From Phycisphaeraceae bacterium (GTDB lineage: Bacteria > Planctomycetota > Phycisphaerae > Phycisphaerales > SM1A02), in NCBI GenBank assembly GCA_019636755.1, contig JAHBWZ010000011.1, forward strand, positions 1 through 64,000: a stretch of 64,000 bases of DNA, read 5' to 3'. The position numbers and the translations under genes were made by a program. This document shows, piece after piece, positions 26,892 through 35,395 of this stretch (positions are counted from its first letter, which is position 1; each line of letters opens with the position of its first letter). Below the pieces are notes generated by a model, which saw only the letters and a program-made list of their open reading frames with translations, did no database searches and had not been told where the DNA came from.

Positions 26892-28124
26892 ATGTCGAGC
26901 TGGCTTCGAAGCGTGCGGTGTGGTGTTGTTCTGGCGACCTGTGGAATCGCCGGCGTGGCGTCGGCCCAGTCCGACCGCGTCAGTGCGTCGGAGAAGGGGT
27001 CGCTGCTGGTCTGGTCGAAGGTGGAGGTGATCAGGGCGACGGCTCCTGAGAGCGTGCAGGGCGATGGGCTGGTCGACACGCCGATCCTGCTCGTCCAGGA
27101 CACGATCATCTCCCTGACGAACGACTTCCCGGAGGACGTGGCGTTTCAGATGTATTTCATCCAGGGGGACAACACGAACCCGCTGGGCTACTGGCAGGTG
27201 TCGGACGTCGGCATCGAGCTGACGCGTGACCAGCCGGTCTACTGGTCGGCCGCGACGGGCCTGGGAACGGTGAACGTGACGCCGTGGACCGTGCTCGGGC
27301 CGGGGATCCAGGATGGAAACCGGATCACCTACCGCGGCATGATCGTGGGCTGGGCGGTGGACCGCGTGACGAATCGCCCGATCCGGCACAACCACCTGGC
27401 CGGGCAGGGCACGGTGGTGAACTACCCTCGCGCCGGCGCCTACGAGTACAGCACGTTCGCGTTCGCCGCGAACCAGGGCACCCAGGGCCAGGCGCTGCCG
27501 ATCGCGCCCGGACCCGACGGCTCGATCGCGATGACGCTGGGGACGGACTACGCCCCGTCGTATGCACAACTGCTGCTCAACTTCCAGGCGACGGGCTCCA
27601 GCGCGTGGAGTTCGAACAGCGCGATGGTGGTGAGCGACACGAGCGTGACGCTGCACCCGATGGACTGGGACCTGCGCGAGAACACCAGTGCCCGCCCGGT
27701 GGTGACGAAGGCGCAGTACGACGTGTGGAACGAGAACGAGGTCAAGTTCTCCGGCGCGTACCGGTGCATCCTGTGCTGGGACCAGACGCTGCTGAGCGAG
27801 TACGGTGTTCCGAATCACTTCAGCGTCGGATCGCTGCAGACGAACCACGGCAAGGCGCGGATCGACGGCGTGGCGAGCCCGCTGTGCGACGGGATCCCGT
27901 CGGCGGGCGACGTGTCGGTGGCGGCGTCGCTGCTGGGGATCTCGGTGCGGCACCTCACGATCGACGGTGAGTACGCGACGTCGGCCAGCAGCCTCGTGGG
28001 CATGGGCCAGGAGAACGCGGTGATCCGGTACTTCCCGGGCAGCGGCCCGCCGGACGAGTCGCCGCAGGGCGCCGCGCCGGCCGCGTCGTTCGACCGGATG
28101 ATGAAGTCGATCACGACGCGGTAA
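26892..28124 (+). CDS. Secreted protein of uncharacterised VSASEKGSLL family, copy 1
   Basis: A 410-residue exported protein. AGGAGGG lies just upstream of ATG 26892. The signal peptide covers about residues 1-25 (ending VASAQ). The mature protein begins with DRVSASEKGSLLVWSKVEV (28-46), then a variable stretch (47-66), then the conserved block QDTIISLTNDFPEDVAFQMYF through IQGDNTNPLGYWQVSDVG. Next come a conserved aromatic/Gly-rich region and a CxxC (C292, C295; YRCILCWD) with a third cysteine at C332 (SPLC). It ends with VIRYFPGSGPPDES. No enzyme motif is recognised; the sequence looks beta-rich. The next copy is 243 bases away, and the region after both stops is identical for about 70 bases. 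Confidence 0.75.
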   Translation: MSSWLRSVRCGVVLATCGIAGVASAQSDRVSASEKGSLLVWSKVEVIRATAPESVQGDGLVDTPILLVQDTIISLTNDFPEDVAFQMYFIQGDNTNPLGYWQVSDVGIELTRDQPVYWSAATGLGTVNVTPWTVLGPGIQDGNRITYRGMIVGWAVDRVTNRPIRHNHLAGQGTVVNYPRAGAYEYSTFAFAANQGTQGQALPIAPGPDGSIAMTLGTDYAPSYAQLLLNFQATGSSAWSSNSAMVVSDTSVTLHPMDWDLRENTSARPVVTKAQYDVWNENEVKFSGAYRCILCWDQTLLSEYGVPNHFSVGSLQTNHGKARIDGVASPLCDGIPSAGDVSVAASLLGISVRHLTIDGEYATSASSLVGMGQENAVIRYFPGSGPPDESPQGAAPAASFDRMMKSITTR

Positions 28125-28154
28125 GCCGGGCCATCCCGGAGACCGCGCATCGAA

Positions 28155-28201
28155 CATGCTGACCGCCCCCGGGCCTCACCCGCCCGGGGGCGGTCAGCAT
28201 G
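28155..28201 (+). terminator. Perfect long hairpin terminator after copy 1
   Basis: A 20-bp perfect stem (28155-28174 with 28182-28201) and a 7-base loop begins about 30 bases after the copy 1 stop. The inner arms are GC-rich and the outer arms read CATGCTGAC and its complement. The inner part is shared with the hairpin after copy 2. Confidence 0.65.
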
Positions 28202-28293
28202 TGGCCACGGGGTTGCGGGGCACGCATGAGATTCCGGGGCCCGATCCCGCGTTCCCGGTTCAGGAGAGCCCGGGCAACCGCCAGCTTAACCGG

Positions 28294-28321
28294 TTGTGAT
28301 TCCGAGGCTTCCGGGTACCAT
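28294..28321 (+). promoter_or_regulatory. Putative promoter of second paralogue
   Basis: TTGTGA at 28294-28299, a 16-base spacer, then TACCAT at 28316-28321. It matches the shared TTGTRA-N16-TANNNT pattern of copies 1 and 3. Confidence 0.4.
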
Positions 28322-28322
28322 C

Positions 28323-28348
28323 GTGGCTGCCGCCACGCAGGCAGCCAC
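28323..28348 (+). promoter_or_regulatory. Leader hairpin before copy 2
   Basis: A perfect 9-bp inverted repeat, 28323-28331 with 28340-28348, with an 8-base loop. It sits between the putative promoter and the ribosome binding site of copy 2, so it would lie in the mRNA leader. Copies 1 and 3 lack it; a regulatory role is only a guess. Confidence 0.4.
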
Positions 28349-28366
28349 AGGACAGGAGGAGAAGGC

Positions 28367-30031
28367 ATGTCAGCAGGGGTTCGTTTCGCAGGGTGTGTCG
28401 TTGCGCTCACACTGGCCGGCATGGCCGGTATGGCGTCGGCCCAGTCCGACCGCGTCAGCGCGTCGGAGAAGGGGTCGCTGCTGGTCTGGTCGAAGGTGGA
28501 GGTTGTGCTTGCGCAGCCGATGCCGGCTTCGACTGTTGTCACGATCCCGGTTGACGAGGTCTTCAGCAACTTCGGGCTCGGCAACGCCGGCAACGAACAT
28601 ATCGTGACCGACCTGGCGGCGGCCGCGGGCGGAATCCCGGGAAGCGCCGTCACGATCACCGGCATCGGATGGGACCTCAACATCGAGACGTTCGGCGCGA
28701 GTTGGCGGAGCGAGGCCCGGATCGCGTTCATGGACAACCTGGGATCTCCTCCGGCCACCACCCTGGCACCCGGCGTCGCGGACAACTCTCCATCGCCACC
28801 CGGTGGTACGGACTACTCGTCGAACGGGATCGTCGTCCTCGCAGACGTCTTCCAGCCTGACATCCTTCTCGCCGACGGCGTCCTGGACCTCGAGTTCTTC
28901 GAGTCGTTTGTCGACGATGCGAACGGTCCGGACGCGGTCCTCAATGGCACGATCGATGTTCAGGTCAACTCCATGCCGCCAGGCGATCCCACGCTCGTCC
29001 AGGACACGATCATCTCCCTGACGAACGACTTCCCGGAGGACGTGGCGTTCCAGATGTACTTCATCCAGGGGGACAACACGAACCCGCTGGGCTACTGGCA
29101 GGTGTCGGACGTCGGCATCGAGCTGACGCGTGACCAGCCGGTGTACTGGTCGGCGGCGACGGGCCTTGGCACGGTGAACGTGACGCCGTGGACGGTGCTG
29201 GGTCCGGGGATCCAGGACGGGAACACGACGATCTACCGCGGCATGATCGTGGGCTGGGCGGTGGACCGGGTGACGAACCGTCCGATCCGTCACAACCACC
29301 TGGCCGGTCAGGGGACGGTGGTGAACTACGCCGACGCGAGCGCGTACGAATACAGCACGTGGGCGTTCGCGGCGAACCAGGGAACACAGGGCCAGCCGCT
29401 GCCGATCGCGCCGGGTCCGGACGGGTCGATCGCGATGACGCTGGGGACGGACTACGCGCCGTCGTACGCGCAGCTCCTGCTGAACTTCCAGGCGACGGGC
29501 GCAGGCGCGTGGAGTTCTCCGGGCAGCATGGTGGTGAGCGACACGAGCGTGACGCTGCACCCGATGGACTGGGACCTGCGCGAGAACGCGGGCGCTCCGC
29601 CGGTGATCACGAAGGCGCAGTACGACGTGTGGAACGAGAACGAGGTGAAGTTCTCCGGTGCGTACCGGTGCATCATCTGCTGGGACCAGACGCTGCTGAG
29701 CGGGTACGGCCTGCCGAACCACTTCGGGGTGGGGACGCTGCAGACGAACCACGGCAAGGCGCGGATCGACGGCGTGGCGAGCCCGCTGTGCGACCACTTC
29801 AACTCCGGACCGCCGATTCTCTCGGTGGCGACATCGCTGCTGGGGATCGGGGTGCGTCACCTGTCGATCGACAGCGAGTACGCGACGGCCGCGAGCAGCC
29901 TGGTGGGGATGGGGCAGGAGAACGCGGTGATCCGGTACTTCCCGGGCAGCGGCCCGCCGGATGAGTCACCGCAGAGTGGATCGCCGGTGGTGTCGTTCGA
30001 CCGGATGATGAAGTCGATCACGACGCGGTAA
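28367..30031 (+). CDS. Secreted protein of VSASEKGSLL family, copy 2 with inserted domain
   Basis: A 554-residue homologue of copy 1. AGGAGGAGAAGG precedes ATG 28367. Signal peptide and conserved SASEKGSLLVWSKVEV are as in copy 1. Between residues about 47 and 210 an extra domain replaces the short variable segment of copy 1. It contains the stretches VVTIPVDEVFSNFG, VTITGIGWDLNIETFGASW, RSEARIAFMDN and LDLEFFESFVDDANGPD, giving a beta-rich look. From LVQDTIISLTNDF onward it is near-identical to copy 1, including YRCIICWD and SPLC. The first about 48 codons after the signal are also almost identical in DNA. A stem-loop precedes the ribosome binding site. The protein has no known catalytic motif. 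Confidence 0.75.
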   Translation: MSAGVRFAGCVVALTLAGMAGMASAQSDRVSASEKGSLLVWSKVEVVLAQPMPASTVVTIPVDEVFSNFGLGNAGNEHIVTDLAAAAGGIPGSAVTITGIGWDLNIETFGASWRSEARIAFMDNLGSPPATTLAPGVADNSPSPPGGTDYSSNGIVVLADVFQPDILLADGVLDLEFFESFVDDANGPDAVLNGTIDVQVNSMPPGDPTLVQDTIISLTNDFPEDVAFQMYFIQGDNTNPLGYWQVSDVGIELTRDQPVYWSAATGLGTVNVTPWTVLGPGIQDGNTTIYRGMIVGWAVDRVTNRPIRHNHLAGQGTVVNYADASAYEYSTWAFAANQGTQGQPLPIAPGPDGSIAMTLGTDYAPSYAQLLLNFQATGAGAWSSPGSMVVSDTSVTLHPMDWDLRENAGAPPVITKAQYDVWNENEVKFSGAYRCIICWDQTLLSGYGLPNHFGVGTLQTNHGKARIDGVASPLCDHFNSGPPILSVATSLLGIGVRHLSIDSEYATAASSLVGMGQENAVIRYFPGSGPPDESPQSGSPVVSFDRMMKSITTR

Positions 30032-30071
30032 GCCGGGCCATCCCGGAGACCGCGCATCGAACATGCTGACC

Positions 30072-30103
30072 GCCCCCGGGCCTCACCCGCCCGGGGGCAT
30101 TTT
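30072..30103 (+). terminator. Intrinsic terminator after copy 2
   Basis: A 10-bp GC stem (30072-30081 with 30089-30098), 7-base loop, followed by ATTTTC. The 70 bases from the copy 2 stop through this stem are identical to those after copy 1 (28122-28191). Confidence 0.7.
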
Positions 30104-30118
30104 CACGTCCGGACGCGA

Positions 30119-31249
30119 TCACGTGCGGGCGGCGAAGCGCACGACGTTGATCGGCGGGAGGTGCGCCGTCACGTGCGACCACGACGTACCGCCGTCTTCG
30201 CTGATCCAGAGCGAACCGGTGGTCGATCCGAACGCGATGATCTCACCGCTGTCATCCACGGCCAGCGCGTGGCGATAGACAAGGTCCCATGCATCGCCGG
30301 ACGGCAGTCCTTTCGAGATGGCCGTGAAGGACCGGCCGCCGTCGCGCGTCCGGAGGACGACCAGTCGGCCGTCGACCGGGATGCGCTTCTCGTCCTTCTG
30401 TGCCGGGACGAACCACGCGGTGTCGGGATCGCGCGGATGGACGGCGACGGCGAACCCGAAGCCGCTCGGCGCGGGCGGGCCGCATTCGACAAAGGTATCG
30501 GCGCCGTCGTCCGAACGGAAGATGCCGTTGTGGTGCTGGACCCAGATGCGGTCCGGCGCGGCGGGACAGCGCACCAGGAGGTGCGGATCCTGGATGCCGG
30601 GGTCGTACGCCTTCTCCGGTGGCATGTAGTCGGCGCGGAGTCCGCTGCCGACGACCCGCCACGACCCGCCGTCGTCGTCGCTGCGCCAGATGCCGCCGCA
30701 GGAGACGCCGACCAGCAGGGAGCGCGGCGCGCGCGGGTCCGGCGCGATCGAATGGATGCCCGCCTCGTCGTAGCCGCCGCCGAACCAGCCGAGGCGCTCC
30801 TCGCGATTCCAGAGCGACCGGTTCAGGGCCCACGTCGCGCCCCCGTCATGGCTGCGGAAGAGACCGCCGGGAATGGTGCCGCACCAGAGCGATCGGTCGC
30901 CCGGTGCGCCCGCCGGCGCGAGTTCCCAGATCATGTCCAGTTTCCAGGGCGTCGGCCGACCCGTGTTCGGGTTGGGCGGCATGGTGATGCCGTCCGGCAT
31001 CGGCGGGTACTCGGGAACGGAAGTCTCCTGGAACGCCGCGGCGCCGCGCGCACGACGGTGGAGTTTCACGCCGAAGTGACCGAGGCGCAGCGCGGCGACG
31101 GTGTCGCCGGTGCGCCCATCGGAAAGCACCATCGTGACCGGGTCGCCCGCGAACGCATGGTCGACCGCGCGCCAGGTGCCGGCATCGCGGCGGAAGGTGA
31201 AGAGTCCCTTGCGGGTTCCGACGAGAATGGGGGACGGCGAGTTCGTCAT
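30119..31249 (-). CDS. BNR/sialidase-like repeat beta-propeller protein
   Basis: A 376-residue protein built from BNR-type repeats of the form S-x-D-G-G-x-T/S-W: FRSHDGGATWAL, WRSDDDGGSWRV, FRSDDGADTFVEC, LRTRDGGRSFTAI and WISEDGGTSWSHV, spaced about 45-65 residues. This is the signature of sialidase-like six- or seven-bladed propellers, also used in non-enzymatic proteins (Vps10/YVTN-like). No Arg triad of true sialidases is recognised. There is no clear signal peptide; the start MTNSPSPILVGTRKGLF suggests a cytoplasmic protein. It lies 55 bases downstream of the MoaD/ThiS-like gene on the same strand, a pairing that recurs in other bacteria from memory. Confidence 0.8.
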   Translation of the reverse strand: MTNSPSPILVGTRKGLFTFRRDAGTWRAVDHAFAGDPVTMVLSDGRTGDTVAALRLGHFGVKLHRRARGAAAFQETSVPEYPPMPDGITMPPNPNTGRPTPWKLDMIWELAPAGAPGDRSLWCGTIPGGLFRSHDGGATWALNRSLWNREERLGWFGGGYDEAGIHSIAPDPRAPRSLLVGVSCGGIWRSDDDGGSWRVVGSGLRADYMPPEKAYDPGIQDPHLLVRCPAAPDRIWVQHHNGIFRSDDGADTFVECGPPAPSGFGFAVAVHPRDPDTAWFVPAQKDEKRIPVDGRLVVLRTRDGGRSFTAISKGLPSGDAWDLVYRHALAVDDSGEIIAFGSTTGSLWISEDGGTSWSHVTAHLPPINVVRFAART

Positions 31250-31304
31250 GGCATGGGTCCGGGGTCGGCCCGGGCAGGTGTTCGCGGCGAGGCAGGCCGC
31301 CGGG

Positions 31305-31574
31305 TCAGCCGCCGGAGAGGGCCTGCATGATGTCCAGCGCCTCGTCGTCGGCGATCCGGTCGGTCAGCGCCGCGCGGTCGCGGATCGGGCGCCCTCCGAC
31401 GAAGAGCGTGACGTGTCTGCGGAGTTCGCCCTGGTCGTCCATCACGTAGCCCCGGATCTGCGGGTGCCGCGCGAAGTACGCATCGAGGACGGCGCGAGCG
31501 GTCGCGCCGTCGGCGTGCTCGGTCGGCGCGTCGACGTGGCGGGCGAGAACCGGGGTGACACGGACGATCGGAAC
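31305..31574 (-). CDS. Small MoaD/ThiS-like ubiquitin-fold protein
   Basis: An 89-residue protein with a beta-grasp appearance: IVRVTPVLARHVDAP, the helical VLDAYFARHPQIRGYV, then ELRRHVTLFVGGRPIRDRAAL and a C-terminal SGG. The terminal Gly-Gly is what sulfur-carrier proteins of the MoaD/ThiS type need for activation. The start is uncertain. Homology-like sequence begins at a GTT codon (31574) with GGAGA 7 bases upstream, but GTT is not a standard start. Standard in-frame starts are ATG 31703, GTG 31691 or TTG 31664, which would add an arginine/proline-rich extension. It precedes the BNR propeller gene in the same operon. Confidence 0.65.
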   Translation of the reverse strand, partial: VPIVRVTPVLARHVDAPTEHADGATARAVLDAYFARHPQIRGYVMDDQGELRRHVTLFVGGRPIRDRAALTDRIADDEALDIMQALSGG

Positions 31575-31791
31575 GGGGTGGTCTCCGAGAGGGCGTTCAG
31601 TGCGCGCCCGTGCGGACGGGTTGCCGCGGTGAAGAACGGTACGTGGACCCGGCGCGGTCCGCAACCGACCGCGGCGGACCGGCGGGTACACTGCGTTCCG
31701 CATGTGTCCAGGCCGTCTGCGTTCAGGTGCCGTGCGGCCAGCATGGCGCGTCCATGCCGAGTCGGGTCCGCAGCGAGGATGGCCGAAGGTC

Positions 31792-33378
31792 ATGCCGTTC
31801 CCGGTCCGGACCACCGGATCCGGTCGGTCGTCAGGTGTCGCGGTGCTCGCCTCCGCGCTGGTGATCGCGATAGGGATCGGAGGGTCCGGATGCGGGGAGG
31901 GCGCCCCTGATGCGGCCGGCGATCCTCCGGAGCATGCACCATCAACCGGCGCGATGACGCCCGATGCGGCCGCGCGCCGACCCGTCCAGCCCTCCGCGGG
32001 GGATGTCGGCACACCTCCGGCGCCGAGCCGTCCACAGGACCTCGGTCCTGACACGCGGTCGCGTGTGGAGTCGCTCCGGGCGCGGATCGAGGCCGAGCCG
32101 CGGAATGGCGACGCATGGCTGGATCTCGGCCGCCTCTTCCACGCGGCGCGGGAGTTCGATGCCGCGGCGCGGTGCTACGCCGCGTCCGATGCCCTGCTTC
32201 GCGACGCCGGCTCCGCCTATCTGCGCGCCCTGGTACTCGAACGGCTCAACCGGCGCGACGAGGCGGTTCCGCTGCTGCGAACGGCGATCGATCGGGATCC
32301 GATGCTCTCGACCGCCCGTTGGCACCTTGCGACGGCAATGCTGGAGTCCGGTGACATCGAGCGCGCGCTGGCAGAGGCGCGCGGTGCGATCACCGCCTGG
32401 CCCGATGACCCGGTTGCGCCGATCCTGCTGGCACGCGGCCTGCTCCAGGACGATCGGCCCGCCGAGGCGGCGGCGGTGCTGGAGGACTTCATCAGGACCC
32501 GGCCGGGTGACCGGCGAGCGCGGTGGCTGCTGGGCGTTGCGTACCGCGCGCTGGGGCGCGGCGAGGACGCCGCGCGGGAACAGGCGCTGGGACGTGGGGC
32601 GGGTGCGGACGGCTGGCCCGATCCGCTTCTGGACAGCGTCCGACGCCTCGTGACGCCGGACCGGGCGGCGCAGGTCGAGGCGATCGAGATGCTCCGGGCC
32701 GGCCGTGTGGACGAGGCCATCGTCGCGCTCCAGGCGGTGGTCCGGAAGGATGACCGGGATCTCGAAGCGCAGATCAATCTCGGCACAGCGCTCCGCCGCG
32801 CCATGCGACTGGACGAGGCCATCGAGGTGCTTGAGCACGCCATCCGGATCAACGAGACGCACGAGATGGCGCACTTCCACCTCGCGGGCGCGTGGAGGCA
32901 GAAGGCGATGCCGCGCGCGGATGTCCGGCCGGATGCGGCGATGCTGCAGCACGCGCTGGTGCACGTCGAAGACGTGATCCGTCTGAAGCCGACGTTCGCG
33001 CCGGGTCATGGACTGCGCGGCGAGATCCTGACGCTGATGGTCCGGCTGGACGAGGCACTGGAGAGCTACGCCGTGGCGGCGCGCCTCGATGATGCGAGTC
33101 CGCTCTGGCCGAATCGCCGCGGGATGATCCTGCTGGCGCTCGGCCGGTCGGAGTTGGCGGCGCTTGAGTTCAGGCTGCAGGGCGCCCGCGCTCCCATGGA
33201 TGCGCAGGCACGGCTTCACGAGGGAACCGCGTGGTTCCGCGCGGGGCGGCTTTCGGACGCGATGGCCGCGATCGACCAGGGCCTGGCGCTGGCGCCGGAG
33301 GACGCCGCGCTGCGTGCGCTGCAGGCGCAGGTCGATGCCGCGCGCGCCGCGGCGCCGGGGGGGGCGCCGGGCGGATGA
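31792..33378 (+). CDS. TPR-repeat lipoprotein
   Basis: A 528-residue exported protein. Signal segment SGVAVLASALVIAIGIGGSGC ends in a lipobox cysteine. After an Ala/Pro-rich linker, about ten TPR units run from about residue 75 to the C-terminus (for example AWLDLGRLFHAAREFDAAARCY, AQINLGTALRRAMRLDEAIEVL, AWFRAGRLSDAMAAIDQGLAL). TPRs provide protein-binding surfaces. The stop overlaps the ATG of the FG-GAP/ASPIC gene (ATGA at 33375), so the two products are probably made in equal amounts and may bind each other. The ATG at 31792 was chosen because it begins the signal sequence; the frame extends to 31702. Confidence 0.78.
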   Translation: MPFPVRTTGSGRSSGVAVLASALVIAIGIGGSGCGEGAPDAAGDPPEHAPSTGAMTPDAAARRPVQPSAGDVGTPPAPSRPQDLGPDTRSRVESLRARIEAEPRNGDAWLDLGRLFHAAREFDAAARCYAASDALLRDAGSAYLRALVLERLNRRDEAVPLLRTAIDRDPMLSTARWHLATAMLESGDIERALAEARGAITAWPDDPVAPILLARGLLQDDRPAEAAAVLEDFIRTRPGDRRARWLLGVAYRALGRGEDAAREQALGRGAGADGWPDPLLDSVRRLVTPDRAAQVEAIEMLRAGRVDEAIVALQAVVRKDDRDLEAQINLGTALRRAMRLDEAIEVLEHAIRINETHEMAHFHLAGAWRQKAMPRADVRPDAAMLQHALVHVEDVIRLKPTFAPGHGLRGEILTLMVRLDEALESYAVAARLDDASPLWPNRRGMILLALGRSELAALEFRLQGARAPMDAQARLHEGTAWFRAGRLSDAMAAIDQGLALAPEDAALRALQAQVDAARAAAPGGAPGG

Positions 33379-35273
33379 GCCGCGCTGCGCACGCGTGGGT
33401 GGTCGCGCTTGCCTGCACGGCGGCGGGATGCGATCGCGGCGATGCGGAGCCTTCGCCGGCAGTCTCCGATTCCGGGCGCGCGTCCAGGCTCGCACCTGGA
33501 CCGGTGGATCCGCGGCCGGAGCCGGGCGGCTCGCCGCTGGCCGGCGCCCGTGAGACGGAGGCCGCCGATCCGTGGTTCGTCGAGGAGGCTGCCTCGCGCG
33601 GCATTCACTTCCGGCATGTCTCCGGACAGGCGGGCGCCTACCTGATCCCGGAGATCATGGCCGGCGGCGCCGCGGCGATCGACGCGGACGGCGATGGCTG
33701 GCTGGATCTCTACTGCGTGCAGTCGGGCACGCTGGCGCTGGCCGCGGGTCCGACGGATGGGACCGACGAAGCGGTTCCGCCGCGACCGCGCAACCGGCTG
33801 TACAGGAACCTGGGCGCGGCGGGATTCGTCGATGTGACCGAGGGAAGCGGTGCGGACGATGCCGGGTACGGCATCGGATGCGCTTCGGCCGACTTCGATG
33901 GCGACGGGCGTCCCGATCTGTACGTCACGAACGTCGGTGCGAACGTCCTGCTCCGTAACGTCAGCACCAGCGCCGGCACCAGCGCCGGCACCAGCGCCGG
34001 AAGAGGGGACACGATCCGATTCGCGGATCACTCGGCCGCGGCCGGAGTCGATCACGCAGGCTTCGGCGCTGGCGCGGCGTTCTTCGATGGTGACGGCGAC
34101 GGGCACCTGGACCTCTTCGTGGTGAACTACCTGCTCTGGTCGCCCGCAACGGAACGGGCGTGCTACGACGACGCCGGAAAGCGGGACTACTGCAGCCCGG
34201 GCGCCTACAACGCGCCGGCGCCCGACGTGCTCTATCGCAATCGCGGTGACGGGACCTTCGAGGACGTTTCGGATGCCGCCGGAATCTCGGCGATCGCCGG
34301 AACCGGGCTGGGCATCGTCTGCGTGGACTTCACCGGAGACGGGCTGCCGGATGTCTTCATCGCGAACGACGGCATGCCTGACCGGCTGTGGGTGAACCTC
34401 GGCGGGATGCGGTTCCGTGACGAGGCTCTGCCGCGGGGATGCGCTGTCGATGAGAGCGGCGTCGCGAAGGCGGGCATGGGCGTCGCGGTTGCAGACCTGC
34501 ATGGCCAGGGCCGGTTCGACCTCATCGTCTGCAACCTCGTGCGCGAGACCGACTCACTCTTCCGCAACGACGGTGCGTGGTTCACGGACATCACGGCGCG
34601 AAGCGGCGTGGCGGGGGTGAGCCGCCACTTCACGCGGTTCGGCGTCGGCTTCGTCGACTTCGACAACGACGGCGAGTCGGATCTCTTCATGGCCTGCGGC
34701 CGCGTCGCGCGGGCGGAGCCCCTGTACGCGACGGACCCGTACGCGGAGCCGGATCTCCTGTTGCGCGGGCTGGGTGGCGGGCGGTTCGCGGAGCAGCTGC
34801 CGCGGGGCGGTTCACTGCCCGCGCGATACGGTGCCGGACGCGCGGCGGTATTCGGCGACTTCGACAACGATGGCGCCGTCGACATCGTCGTCATCCAGCG
34901 CGACGCGCCGCTGGTCTATCTCAGGAACGTCGCATCGGGCGGTCGCGCCTGGCTCATCGTCCGGGCGATCGACGGGCGCGGGCGCGACGCGATCGGGTCG
35001 ATCGTCACCGTGCATGCCGGGGACCGGTCCTGGCGGCGGCCGGTGCTCACCGCGTCCGGCTACCTCTCGGGACAGGACCCGCGGGTGCACTTCGGACTGG
35101 GCGATCATCGAACCGTGGATGCGATCGAGATCCGCTGGCCGGATGGCGCCGTCGAGCGGCTGGATCGACCGTCCGGAATCCCGGTCGACCGGCTCCTCAT
35201 CGCGCGGCGCGGATCGCCGGAGACATGGGACGTGCCGGACGACGCCCGGGCCGCGCACGTTTCCGGACGCTGA
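33375..35273 (+). CDS. FG-GAP/VCBS and ASPIC/UnbV repeat protein (lipoprotein)
   Basis: A 632-residue extracytoplasmic protein. A signal segment with a possible lipobox (ACTAAGC) is at the N-terminus. Calcium-binding FG-GAP repeats of the DxDGDGxxDL type occur throughout: AIDADGDGWLDLY, ADFDGDGRPDLYV, FFDGDGDGHLDLFVVNY, VDFDNDGESDLF and GDFDNDGAVDIVV. These form an integrin-alpha-like propeller. The C-terminus (about 520-610) is an ASPIC/UnbV domain, with RRPVLTASGYLSGQDPRVHFGLG and IEIRWPDGAVERL. A 12-base triplicated repeat encodes a Ser-Thr-Ala-Gly stretch (33961-34000). It is translationally coupled to the preceding TPR lipoprotein. Such proteins are surface-exposed; a specific ligand is unknown. 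Confidence 0.82.
   Translation: MSRAAHAWVVALACTAAGCDRGDAEPSPAVSDSGRASRLAPGPVDPRPEPGGSPLAGARETEAADPWFVEEAASRGIHFRHVSGQAGAYLIPEIMAGGAAAIDADGDGWLDLYCVQSGTLALAAGPTDGTDEAVPPRPRNRLYRNLGAAGFVDVTEGSGADDAGYGIGCASADFDGDGRPDLYVTNVGANVLLRNVSTSAGTSAGTSAGRGDTIRFADHSAAAGVDHAGFGAGAAFFDGDGDGHLDLFVVNYLLWSPATERACYDDAGKRDYCSPGAYNAPAPDVLYRNRGDGTFEDVSDAAGISAIAGTGLGIVCVDFTGDGLPDVFIANDGMPDRLWVNLGGMRFRDEALPRGCAVDESGVAKAGMGVAVADLHGQGRFDLIVCNLVRETDSLFRNDGAWFTDITARSGVAGVSRHFTRFGVGFVDFDNDGESDLFMACGRVARAEPLYATDPYAEPDLLLRGLGGGRFAEQLPRGGSLPARYGAGRAAVFGDFDNDGAVDIVVIQRDAPLVYLRNVASGGRAWLIVRAIDGRGRDAIGSIVTVHAGDRSWRRPVLTASGYLSGQDPRVHFGLGDHRTVDAIEIRWPDGAVERLDRPSGIPVDRLLIARRGSPETWDVPDDARAAHVSGR
33965..34003 (+). repeat. In-frame 12-base tandem repeat
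   Basis: Three head-to-tail copies of CACCAGCGCCGG-like units encode repeated T-S-A-G within the ASPIC gene at 33375. The unit is a multiple of 3, so the frame is kept; the number of copies could vary between strains. Confidence 0.7.
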
Positions 35274-35318
35274 CGGCGCCGGGCCGGTCGATTCCGGTGT
35301 CTGGCGTTCCATAAGTCG

Positions 35319-35346
35319 TTGTAAATAATGCGGCTGCCGCTATTCT
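35319..35346 (+). promoter_or_regulatory. Putative promoter of third paralogue
   Basis: TTGTAA at 35319-35324, 16-base spacer, TATTCT at 35341-35346. The most sigma-70-like of the three matching elements (see 26818 and 28294), located 50 bases before the start. Confidence 0.55.
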
Positions 35347-35395
35347 CGACCGGGTGGTCCGTGCGGTGCATGGACCGCGCAGGAGGGAATCGCCC

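Noticed and set aside
30119-31249. A true sialidase (neuraminidase)
   Set aside because: BNR repeats are present but no Arg triad or catalytic Tyr/Glu of sialidases was recognised and no signal peptide is seen.
33965-34003. A short CRISPR-like array
   Set aside because: Units are 12 bases, contiguous and in frame with the coding sequence, with no spacers or cas genes.
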